The notes below the pieces were generated by a model. It made no database searches. It was not told the DNA's origin and was given only the letters and a program-made list of their open reading frames with translations. From the NCBI GenBank assembly GCA_002633005.1, contig NMRA01000401.1, forward strand, positions 83,827-147,826: a stretch of 64,000 nucleotides of DNA, read 5' to 3'. A program made the position numbers and the translations under genes. This document shows, piece by piece, positions 22,101 to 33,878 of this stretch. Position 1 is the stretch's first letter; the number at the start of each line of letters is the position of its first letter. The DNA comes from Phoronis australis (Eukaryota > Phoronida > Phoronidae).

Positions 22101-24612
22101 CCTTGGTTGCATAATTTCATTTGGCCAATGCCATGGCTTATTCAAACTAAAAAACCACCCCGTGGGCCTAGCCGTCATTCTTTGATCTCGCACACATATC
22201 AGCTTTCGCGAAAGCAGAGATAGCAGGCTTCCTCTCTCGTTTTGTTGGGCTCTGTTGCAATGAATCAGCCTTGCCTGGCTTCACTGGAACATTGAAGTTG
22301 TCAGTGTAAACAAATAACCACAATTAGTCTTTGAAGCATTAAAATTCACCCCAAAATAGTAACGTTGTGCTAGCTGTGGAGTCCAGTACACTTTCCAAAA
22401 ACACGACGCACTAACAATAACACGAATCTGCTGCCAGTGTCTGCAGTGTAACTGCTTCAGATGAATCATTTAAAGACAGTCTTATTAACCTGCCTGTCGG
22501 ATTACGACTCTTGTTTCGCGCACGCTGAGTTTCAATGTTTCGCTTATGCTGAAATTGGTTGCATTTCGTAGACGCAAGACACCCGTGAATAAAGATGTGT
22601 GATCACGTGCTTTGCTTGTAATACATGGTGATATCTCGCGTAGACTTGCGTGACTTCATTTTGCGAGTATGTTGCGTCAATGTAATCCAGTCCTGGCTTG
22701 CCCATTGTTGAGTTTGGATTATTGTTTTTATACTTAACCTTCATTCTAGTGACGGGCAAGGATTGACAGATTCAACAAGCGCTCTTTTCTTGTATATTTG
22801 AATCAATCAATCAGCCAATCATTTATTTTAGTGACCTGTAACAATTGCTACCCAGCCACAACTTATACTTATAAGTCTGGGACCATTTCAAAGCGAACGA
22901 ACAAAAATAGGCAACACATACTTGTATATAATGACAAAAAGAAAATCAGACCAACTTTCTCAATCACTCTCAATTTAGCGGTAAACAACGGATTTTTATC
23001 GCCTGAGAAATGCGTTATGAATAAAACTGATAAGTACTAATTTACTCAGTGGTGTTAGTCATTAACGGTTGAAATTGGTTACGGATCGTTAAGAGTCTCT
23101 GCTTGGAAAAAGGCTACGGAATTATTTACTGAAAGTTTTCCATTGCATCATCCAGTGGAGCTGTGTCCTTCCAATGCGAGAATCCTAAAGTGCCAGTGAT
23201 TAGGCCTAGTCTCGGAAGGGACCTTTAAAATTTCTCAGCCTTTTCCTATTTGGCATTGTATTTGCCAAACACTAAACGACACATTAAACTGTAAACTATG
23301 ACTTCGCGAATAAATGATAGTTTAAGTGAATGTAAGTGAATGGGTACTTTATGTTTTCACATTTCCATGTGAACCACAATGTACAGTGCACTGCGCGCAC
23401 TGTATATGCTATCTGCACTGAGCGCTTGCCTTTTGCTGGCAAAACTTGAATGCATGTGCACTGAAACCGGCGTAAAAACCAGGCAATTGGGAAAATTGCA
23501 TAATTGAATATATAAACATTTGTATAGACCGCCAAGCCGTCGTACATGAATATTGCTGAATACCATCGCTAACAAAGGCTGTCTGGCGTTACTGCCCCTT
23601 TCCTCAGCCGCTGCTAAACTAATCACGAATGAGCTGAGGATACCCGCGCTTAGGACCGTTTGTGTTGGATTTGCTGAAATCAAAATAAACTCTCCAACGG
23701 TGAAGACGCCCAATCCAAATATCATCTAGAGTTACCGCTGAAATTTAAGTGGGAACAGGTAATCCTTGGAGCGATTGCAGGAACAAATGAAAGTGTTGAA
23801 TCCAGCGAACCGACCCAGCGAACAACCACCGAACACCCAGATCTATATACGAGTTCATCCAGATTAGGCCTACCCAAACGGGTCAGTGATTGGTCACCCA
23901 CGTAATTTCGAAATGCAAGAAAAATACCAGTACAAAATCATTTAACGGTGAGGTTAAAAATTTAAAAAAACCAGTTTTATAAACGCTGAAGTCCCGTTTT
24001 ACTAAGAGTCACTTCAGGGAACTTCGAATCTACTCACTGGGGATCTTGTTCACCAGGGAAACCTATTAAAGCAATAGACCGGCATTGCAGATAGTTTCCC
24101 ACCAAAGCTTAGGTAAAGTCTGCTAATTAGGAACATCTATGGCTATACGGAACACCGCCAATAGCCGCCTGATTAGATTCATAAGAAATATTCCCAAATA
24201 CTGTGCTTTATGCACTTTTCGGTTCCAATACGCTATTATAATGGTTGTTTTTAAGTGCTCTAATTTTGTTTGAGAGGTTATCATCAAAAAGAACTTACAT
24301 GATTTAGACGAAAAAATCAAAAGTTAATTGTGATAAGAAGAACACGATAAGATAATTTAGATAACTATAACGGAGTTTATAAGATTCCGTCTTGGCATTG
24401 AAATGAGGACATATTATCTTTTATTTAATCAGATACAAATGTTCAAAACGAAACAAAGAGTAATTTATGAAAGAGTGTATAATTATACAAACATGAAAAA
24501 ATAATGAGTGCTATTTCTTTTCAATTAATGGCAGAACAACCTAACAAAGTATAAACCGCTAGAGGCTAGTTATGAAATTTGGTCGATTATGTTATTCAGT
24601 TGATACCGTTGT
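22101..24612. other. Intergenic, no supported gene
   Basis: Several unrecognised small frames. The longest (- 23357..23725) starts with a hydrophobic segment and is discussed as a finding. No repeat ends were defined. Confidence 0.4.
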
Positions 24613-25548
24613 CATAGGCGGATTTAAGGGGGCCCCCAACCCCTTGGCTGCCGCAAAAAAATAAAACAGCAAGGGCGTAGGGAATTGTTGAGTTTATTAA
24701 TTAACCCCGGTAATTAAAATTATACGGATGAAACAAGATTTAAATGTGTGCAGGTTTAGTGTTTGGGGGGTGGGCTCAGATCCAATTTCAAGAGTCAAAT
24801 TCGGAACACGGCTTATTCGTAACGGAACTATGGCTAAGTATAGGCTCTCCCGCGATATACCAGCAGTGGCGCTGCCGCACTACGACTCCGTTTCCGTCGT
24901 CTGCTCCACTGTGCAATGAAGAAATTTTACTTCATTTTTTTAAAAGAAAATGGAACCTGAGTGACGATGGAAAAACAGAATCTGCTGGTAAGATATGAAT
25001 TTTAATCGAAGCCTTGGTGAAACACTCAGAAACTCATACTTGTCTCTTTGTCAAACCTCAAGACGATTTCTAAAGCAATACCGGCGTCATTATTGCCATC
25101 ACGAAAACGGATTTGGTCTTTTGGGCATTTGAAGACTATTTTGAATACAACAAATTTGCTAAGAACCGATTGCACAAATTATAAAACGTGTAATAAACAT
25201 TACAAAAGACGTAGGTTTCGCGCGCAAAAGCCGGGACCATAAACAAGTAGGTCGATCTCTTAGTATGCAGTTAATAGTTTAATCGTGGTGGTGTAGTGGT
25301 AAAGCACGCGTTCTTTGTGCGCCAGGTTGTGAATTCGAGTCTCTGGTACCTTGCAGTTTTTACTGTTTGACACGTTCAAGGAAAATGCTTGATTCTTAGA
25401 GGAAAAAACAGAAAACTTTCCTTGGCGGGAGGGGGGGGGTTTGCTTCACCCCATTCGGTGCTATGCGCATCTACAATCGTGGTTTGCGCAAATGCTTACA
25501 GCTGGACAAAATGTTGGCCCCCCTTGCGATATCCTAGATCCGCCACTG
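24613..25548. mobile_element. MITE family F, copy 1 (5-bp target duplication)
   Basis: The ends are CATAGGCGGATTTAAGGGGG and CTAGATCCGCCACTG (reverse CAGTGGCGGATCTAG). The flanking repeat GTTGT is at 24608..24612 and 25549..25553. Interior blocks ACAGCAAGGGCGTAGG, ACGGATGAAACAAGAT and ACAAAATGTTGG match copy 2 at 46791..48295. It is non-autonomous. Confidence 0.85.
25281..25350 (+). repeat. tRNA-like fragment inside a MITE
   Basis: TGGTGTAGTGG (A-box) and AATTCGAGTC (B-box-like) are spaced as in tRNAs. The T-stem does not pair. It lies within the 5-bp-TSD element 24613..25548. Confidence 0.45.
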
Positions 25549-25553
25549 GTTGT

Positions 25554-26980
25554 TTTGTTATCAATATGTATCTTGTACTTGCTACATTTTACCAAGAAAA
25601 AGACGTCGGTGGACGCTTGAAACAATTAGCAACTCGAGTCGAAAATTAAATTTTTCAGGCTTTCCAATTTCATAAAATATATACTTTTACTGATTAAAAC
25701 TCTATTGGTTCGTAGATATTTGGGCTAAATGCATATACATGTCAATAAGGTCCAACATAATCTAAAAACTCCCCTACGACTTGATTTATGGTCTTCGCCC
25801 GAGGCCACTGAGCTACGCCCTTTTACTGAGTGACCTGCTTTCATAAAAGCGCCTACTTTGAAAAGTAGGTCAACATATATGGGTCACGTAGACACGGAGG
25901 TGAAGGTGCGAATGCGGTCGCAGGTTTTCCTTTGAAACAAACATATTGTATGGTTACAAACTCGTCCATCTTATTACAATATTCAGATATATAGTTCAGG
26001 TAAGTATACGTGTTCTGTTTTTGTATAATAGTGACTTTGGTACACGGTATCTATGCACTCTTGACGAGGGCGTCGATTACACAATTCCACAACAACGATG
26101 TACTATAGCCTAGGCCTACGATAGCCTACAGGATTACGCTAAGGGGAATAGAATGGGTCGTTCCCTTCACTGTCACGGACGATGGTTACTTGTCTGCAGT
26201 ACCGGTCCATTGGGCCCACTCACCATCGGTTATGAAGCTGGGGAACAAAGTTGCCACAAACTTACTGATTAAAATTATTCACCGAATAATTCACTGATAA
26301 ATATTTGACTTTGGTCGGGTCCAATTCGAACTGAGTGGTCACACGTGCCCAGCTATGTGTGAATTTAATACCAGCCATCTGGCAAATTTTATTCATCTCC
26401 TGGGGTATTAAGTTTGCAATTCTATACTGTGCACAGCCATAACAACAGGTTTTTGATGTTCTATTTTCTTTTCGTGTTTTTTATAACACAGTCTATTTTG
26501 TGTCATGATAACAGCACAGACCTCTTAGCCAGAAGGCCAATATTTCAAACACAGTATGTACATCCAGGATGATCCAGGGCTTTCAATCCCTCAGTTTTGA
26601 GGGCTCAACATTGGCCCCATTCCCCACTGAAAAACGTTGAAAAAGCACGCGAAATTTTCTTTATGAGGCCCAAACATTCCCCTCAAGTGATTGATCCCTC
26701 AATGTTCAAATCCCTTGTAACTCACACAGGTGGCAATGTGAAAGACCATCAAAAGTTAGTTTTGGCTACTTGAGGCAGAGCCTGTGAGGGGTTGCAACAG
26801 GGTTGAGGTGTGCTATTGATGGTGATTGGGAAGGGGAGAATTCTCCCCTCACCTAAACACTGGGTATGTAGTGAATGCGTCAACGATTCTAATATATCAT
26901 GTAAGTTGCGTTGCGTTAACATGGTTAAAGCAACACTCAACAGGTACACTTACATAATTGTCTTCGCCGGGTCTCCCGAA
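25554..26980. other. Intergenic, nothing supported
   Basis: No convincing exon, RNA gene or repeat end was recognised. Confidence 0.4.
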
Positions 26981-27040
26981 TAAGACATCTGATTGGTTCT
27001 CAATGACGACTTCCGCATTACAAACCAATCAGATGTCTTA
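26981..27040. repeat. Perfect 18-bp inverted repeat
   Basis: TAAGACATCTGATTGGTT (26981..26998) and AACCAATCAGATGTCTTA (27023..27040) pair perfectly across a 24-nt spacer. GACACCCGGCG-like and CCGACATTT flanks do not extend it far. The arms contain CCAAT boxes. It could be a foldback element. Confidence 0.75.
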
Positions 27041-27416
27041 GCTTGTTGTCCCGACATTTTCATCGCAACTGTCTTTAGCAGATGAAATACTAGTTCATCT
27101 TAAAATTATAAAGCCATAGGAAGGTTAGAGACATAATCTCTACACACCTGTAGTGTTTCTGCTGTTTTACTGTACAAGAAGTCGAAAACAAATTTAACTG
27201 TAGAATTCAGATCACACCTGTGCAATATTTAACAATTCAGTACGTGTAGCGTACAAAGCGATTACAAAGTAGTCCAGAGCACATCAAAACAAAATTAAAA
27301 AAAATGATCACAGTGTGATATGAATGAATTGTGCAACTGAAGGGACTTTGCAAGGACAAGTTCTTATGATGAACATCTATTGTGTATTGGGCAACCCTTG
27401 AGTAGGATCCCATGGA

Positions 27417-27590
27417 CTAACTGACCTGTCGCAAGCTCTGCCCCCTTACGAAAAGTCGACAAACAAACAATAAGTTTTAACCGACATGTTGTTTGTCAGG
27501 TAAATTGGCGGCTTGGAAACGAAGGTGTGTCAAGAGTACTGCGTTCGGATTGGTCAGTCATGACTCAAAATCCTGGCAATAGGTTAATTA
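27417..27590. mobile_element. Small MITE family B, copy 2
   Basis: It begins CTGACCTGTCGCAAGCTC and ends CTGGCAATAGGTTAATTA, and is closely similar to 8606..8786. It abuts the family C element that begins at 27592. Confidence 0.6.
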
Positions 27591-27591
27591 T

Positions 27592-28075
27592 AAGCCCTTT
27601 TTGTATTAACTTTGTCGCGTCGATGCTTTGGGAAGTTGCAGTCTGTTTGAATGGTTAACTTTGGTCCTAGATCAAAGTTAACCAGCACCAGTTAACTTTG
27701 CAGTAAACAGGTGGATTTAACAGCAGAGCGGTGCGGTGTTAACAGTCAACTAAGGTCCCAGCGAAGATTAATCGCCAGGGGCCACTGCTCTCGTCAACAA
27801 TTAAAGGACAGTGTTGTTGCTAATATTTTGCTGCAATAATCACCAATCAAATTAGAAAAAAGTTTTATGTCAATTAGCACATATAACTGTTCTCAAATTG
27901 TCACAGTAAAAAAATCAGCACTACCTTAATTGTGATCACTTCAATGATGACAGCATCTCCCAGTGTCTACCTTAATGCCATTAACTACCGAAGCTGGTAT
28001 GAACGATTCAAATAACTTCGCAATTCACGTTGACTCTTCACTCATACTGGAGTTGAGTTAGTGTGAAAGGGCCTT
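27592..28075 (-). mobile_element. MITE family C, copy 1 (inverted relative to copy 2)
   Basis: 484 bp with the ends AAGCCCTTTTTGTATTAACT and GTTAGTGTGAAAGGGCCTT. The right end is followed by AA, making TTAA. Interior blocks AACAGGTGGATTTAA, AATTAAAGGACAGTG and TCAATTAGCA are the reverse complements of blocks in 36932..37443. Confidence 0.8.
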
Positions 28076-31000
28076 AATTTGCTGTCAGAGCCTTTCCTAC
28101 TATTCAAATAAAATGGCACCATTCTTGATCCTGTGGTAGTTAACACCAACCTATTTGTCACAAGTCAAAAACTGGCAAACGAGGCATGCCATACCCTCAC
28201 TTACAACTGAATTTCGCTCTTAGCTGACTGAAAATCAAAAATCAGATTGGGCCTTTTGCACTCATAAAATCAGTTCAACCTAGCATAATCCACAACGGGT
28301 AGCAATTCAGTAGGCCTACTCTTGTTTGGTTAACAGAATGGAGTATATTAAGGTTGCTTGATGAGTCGATCTTGTTGCCGAATATCGGTCTGACTGACTT
28401 CTCTGAAAAACATTTAAAAATCATCCGAAATTCTCTTCATCAGGCAAAGAATTCCTTCCATAAAAAAATTTCTTGCAGACCTTCCACTTTGTAAAGTGTC
28501 ATTAACTGCAATAATGCTCATTTACACAGGTATGCCTTTCCAGAGGTGACAGCGTGGGAGGAACTTTGCCCTCGCCTGAAAAAATTCCCATCCCAGAAAA
28601 CACAGGCACTTTTCCCCTCATGTGACTAAAGGCCCTGAGATTAGACTGTTGTACATGACTTGCTCAGCTATTCAGTCAAGAAGTCAGAATCTGAGCTTGT
28701 TAGTACGTATCCTACAGCATTGTATTCCCTTGGTATTGCTACCATACGTAGTTACACGTTATGTTACTTAGGATTTGACTTCTCTTTGGCTTCACTCATG
28801 GCCTATCATAATAAGATGACATCATTTGCACCCTCCGTTGGGGGTTAATTTTGAAATTAGGCACCGACATTATGACTTGTATTGCTTGTCATATTTACGG
28901 ACTGAGGCTCCACCTCAGAGTACTAGTACTAATATATCAAATGTCTTTCCACTTGGAGGCACTGGGGAGTCCTCGGTCAACAGGAGGTTGCAACTCAATT
29001 TCCAGTGCTCTACTGGATTAGAAACTATGTACGGATGCACTGAAATAATGAGGAATGTGTTATAAACCTAGATGAGTTTTCATTTAAGCCACCAACACGG
29101 TTGTGCAATTTGTCTCAATTTATTCTTTGTGAGATTAGAAGGGATTTCTGTTCTTTGAAAGAATTAATCTACAGCGTTTCGGGGATTTCTTTATGTAAGC
29201 GGGCTTTACGAAATGGTGGCGACATGATCTCCTGGTGTTGCCCTTTAGTTTATTTTCTCCTGATTTTAATTGAAATGCTCAAGTCTGCATGCTGTTACTG
29301 ACGGAGTTAATCCTTGTGGGCCAGACTGGAAGAGTCTGGTATGGTAATTTGTTTTTGATGGTGGTTGGAGGGGTCCCCGCCTATGAGTAAAGAGATCAGG
29401 TGTTAAAGGTAGGTGTTCAATATTATTTTGAGTTAAGGGGATGTTAAACCCTGTTTTGGTGATTTCATCCAACCTTCGTTCTGTTGCCTGCTGATGCATC
29501 GTTGGTGTTCAATGTTAGTGATAACAGCAGGATTTAACCAAAAACTCACACTCTATGCCAAAGACTAGATATTATGCTTCTTGGTATGTGGTCAATCTCT
29601 ACAGTTGTGTTGTAACTCGCCTAAGGTATGGTCACGAACCAGGGGAACTGTTCTGAGAGACTGGTTACTCAATGTACACCAAGCTCCAATACAACACCTC
29701 AAAGGGCCTTTCAGTTCCTATGAGTCAAACATGTAACACTTTCACAATTGCTAGTTATTGTTCATCCTGTTTATGGGTTACCTAACCTGTGGTCAAATGG
29801 AGTCTGAAAAGAACTGGGGTTAACTTGATCATCCTAAGTCTCCATTTTCCAATATACCATGAAATTTGCCTTGTCACTAGATGGCAGCAGGGTACAGCTA
29901 GTTTCAAAATAAGCTGGATAACGTCAAAATTTGGCAATGTTTGAAACCACAAAGCCACAACTAAATATACCTCTTTGTTTGACTAGAACCTTTTTCAATT
30001 CTGGCTAATTTTGGAAAAATATGTACAAGTATTGACCCTCACTTACTTTGTAGAAATCACGACCAAGTGATGATAAATGTCGTATTGCGAAAAGTATTAC
30101 AAAACTCTCAAATAATTCTGCTAAAGTTTGTCATTGTTTGGAGTAGTTCTGTTGAAATCTGTCTCGCTTACTAAATCTTGAGAAATTCTGTAAGTGGTGG
30201 ACAAAATTCTGCATTCTTGTCTGAATTCAATTCACAGAGATGTTTTATGTTTTTGGCGAATTCTTTTTAAGCAACATGCTGTCAAACTGTCACTATAAGT
30301 TGTGCTGTAGGATGTTCAATGGATTCACACGCAATTGTGCAATATCTCAAAATGTCTTTGAATGAAAAAAGTGGTGTTTCGTCCCTGTCAATTCTACTTT
30401 GATTTTGTAAACAGAATTAGAATTGGGTCAAGCGAAAGATGCTTTTGTGCATTCATAATACAAAAGAGTGACGAATGTTTCATATTGCATGCTAGATGAA
30501 AAATCAATGTTAATCATTCCATAAAAGTACAGGAAAGTCACAAAAATGTATCACATCGTTTATTTGTTGCTACTTAAATGTTATAAGAAAGAAAAAAAAT
30601 GTTTGCCATACTGTGTTATATATTGGTGAGTTTTTACCACGAAAATTCACGAATGTAGTCCCCAAAGGCATCTTTGGCTGATGAATCTGTTGTTGTGTGT
30701 TACTGATTGTGTTATCATTGCCCTAGATTTGGCTGCATTGCCTAGTCATCCTCTTATCATTCAATCATTGATTGAGAATTACACTTCTATGGACATGTAC
30801 GTTTCTTTCATCACGTTCATACTTAAGGTTATGAAGGAACCTAGAAAATGCCCATGTCAGCTCACTTCGAAGCAATCACATCTTGGATTGTGGCTGATCG
30901 GATTCGGATAAAAGTTTCAGATGTTATGCTTTATGCACTGTTCTTAAAAATCCCGTGAGGAATCGTTTTTAAAGTTTTCCACTTTTACTTAAGGGGGTAT

Positions 31001-31835
31001 AAAAAATAGGAGTTTATGATTTCCATGAAAAAACTTGCATAAATAGAAACAAAATAGAAAACTAAGCGTTTTTGAGATTTCATCTTGAGCATTTGTGTCA
31101 GATGAGATTGTTATTGATGCTAATGTTTTATTATGAATTATTTTTCTTTTTATGCTAAATTGTATTAAAAAGACATGGTCGCATGACCTAATTTGTAACA
31201 GATTGGTAAAATGTCAAAAAAAAACAAATTCTACAGGCTTTCTACTTTTAGAAAATATATATTTTTACTGAGTTAAAATTTATATAATGGCTAAATACAG
31301 ATTTTCCCTTAAGGTCCTAAATTAATCTTAACATCTGAGAGTTCAGCTACCGATTAGAGAGTCCTACAGCACAATATCTGAAGGCCAAAAGTGGTTACCT
31401 TGACAACAGTATGCATGTCCAATTTGCAGTAGAGTGCCTGTAAGCAAAAGTAATTGATAAAATGCCACTATTGCTGTGTAAAGTTCTACAAATGAACTTT
31501 ATTTGAAAAACTAAAAACGATGTGAATAACTGTGATAAAACTTTCAAGTTCATATATCCTTAAAATAATTTGATTTTGAACTAAAGTACTAATTGCATTA
31601 ATTGCTATTTTTTCAAATTTTCATAAACCTTGCCAATTTGCTGCAAAAATCTGGAAGTTTTTACCAAATGCTACATAGTCTATAGCAGCTGTACAACGCT
31701 CCTTACTTACTCAGATGGTATTCGTAGGGGGCTGTTTCTGTTGGACTTATTGACTTCCCTTTGTCGACATCACCGCAAGGATTCTCGTATGTTTTTCTGT
31801 TCAGACCCTTATTTAATGCAACTACTTTCGGGTGT

Positions 31836-31915
31836 TTGTCGAGTGGGGTTAAGGTCCACTGACAGAGCATTACACTGCAACTGGGGGTTGCTGGTTCGAT
31901 TCCGCGGTTAGACTA
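31836..31915 (+). repeat. tRNA-derived SINE fragment
   Basis: A B-box GGTTCGATTCC at 31893..31903 is preceded by an A-box-like GACAGAGCATTA region. Stems are poor. Confidence 0.5.
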
Positions 31916-33808
31916 GGCACAGAAAATCACATTTTGTGCCATTAATGCCCCTTTTTAAAGTAAATTTCATGTTATGTTTCAATGTTTTGCCTTCTACTTC
32001 CCATTAATACTATTTTTTCTCACACTACATCAGTGTTGTTGTTTCATGCCATCCATTCCTTTCCCGCATTTTCTGTGCTCGAACAAGTTTGTAAACCGTC
32101 GTGTCATGCAGCTCGGTTTCTTTGTTCTGATCTGATGGCAAATGCACGGTCAAGTGCACAACGATACCTCTGTATTGTGTTCAGTTGGTGGTATACGTGC
32201 ACATTTTACCTGCACGCAGTCATTATTGATTAGTTTTGGATTTAAAGCAAACTGCTTGCTAGATGAATAGCTATAAAAAACAAATAAAGCTGACGCAGTA
32301 GGCTGTGTTAGAACTTTAACTTGGAAATGAGCCGCAATTTATGATGACCGAAGCATTCTTTACAAACTGAAGAAATACAACACAGATACTAGGGAAATCT
32401 CACCCAATGTCACACAAACATTATTGCCAAAGTTGCTCTTTTTTCATTTTTTCTGGGACTTCTGAGAATGCTGTGAATGCTCAGAATTTTTTACAATGTT
32501 GTTTGCTGTCAACTTATGTTACAACACTTCACCACGGCAAAGCATTATTATGTATCTTGTGTAAAATAAAGAGAACAAAACTTCAATTGTTCACCATATT
32601 GTTTTCTGAATTGGTGAGTTGTTAATTTAAAACTAAACTCTCATTGTTGAGAGGTTTGCTTGCAGTCTACTCAAAGCACCATCTCCATGGTATTGTTGTA
32701 TTTGATTATGACACATAAATATGTCAATTTTCCGTGATAAAAGTCTATATGCTATGTGCTATACAACAATTCAACCTATTCACCAGGCAAGGCTGAAGGT
32801 ACCTTGTATGGTGCATTCTGGGAAATACAATTTAACTGGACGAAGAGAAGTTTACCTAAGGTATACTTACATTTTAGAATGCAGCTTGCTAAAATTGAAA
32901 GTGGTTATGCTTTGATTGTTTAATTCTTTCCCACTGATTTTGCAGTTTTCAGATTTATGCTTAATTTTAGCCAAAACTGGGAATGTATTTATTTCAAAGA
33001 CTATGTTATGTTGCAGCTGCTGAATTATCAAAATTTTTATGTGTGTATCACAAACCGCATGCAAAATTAAGAGAAATTTCTTTATATTTTTGATGTGGAA
33101 TTTGACAACATAGAATTCTACTAGTTTGTTGTTGTATTATAAATTGAAACTGTTTTTTTCTGACCTTGTTTATCAAGCTTGATTTATTTAAATGATTCTT
33201 GTATCTGTTACGTCTCGTTTTGTATATGCAACTATAGATTACATCTGTTATGAAGAAGTTTGAGTTGATGAATGGTAGTTTGATTATTCTGATATAGGGA
33301 AGCCATACAGATTTCTGGATAGAAACATCAGTAAGGTATACATGTTCTGTGAAACCTTAAGTATATTAATCTGTCAACATTTTCCCTCGTTAAACTGTAC
33401 AGCTATTAAAATTTGACTTGAACTCCTTAATTACTCTTAGCGACCTCTTTCACAAGGCATTCTTAGACGCTTTGGCATCAAAAAATCCAAGATATGGCTA
33501 TCTTCGCTGATAAAACACGTTCCTGGTTGCTGTTTGCCTTTAAGTTATCAACTGAATACCAACAATTGTTAATTTCCGTGGAGATAAAAGTCTCTCTGAT
33601 GTGTTTGGCACACCTTGTACAAAGATTATTTATTAGGCAAAAACAAGCGCTATTTTTTATGCCTGTTGCACTGTTGTTCTTCACATACAAAATAAAAGGG
33701 TGTGCATTGCTGTCATCTCTGTCTCAGTGGATACGTTCCACCAGGTGTCTATCATCCATGGATGCACCTGTCTGAAGTCCCCGTGGAAATCTGCTTTGTA
33801 AAAGGAGA

Positions 33809-33878
33809 CAGTGTGACTCAGTGGTTTGAGCTCCGCACTCCTGTTTGGTAGATCTGGGTTCGAATCCTGGCTTCACTG
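33809..33878 (+). repeat. tRNA-derived SINE head
   Basis: It starts CAGTGTGACTCAGTGGTTTG (A-box) and has the B-box GGGTTCGAATCC with a pairable T-stem. Outer CAGTG/CACTG pairs like a shortened acceptor stem. An unrelated body follows, to about 34080. Confidence 0.7.
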
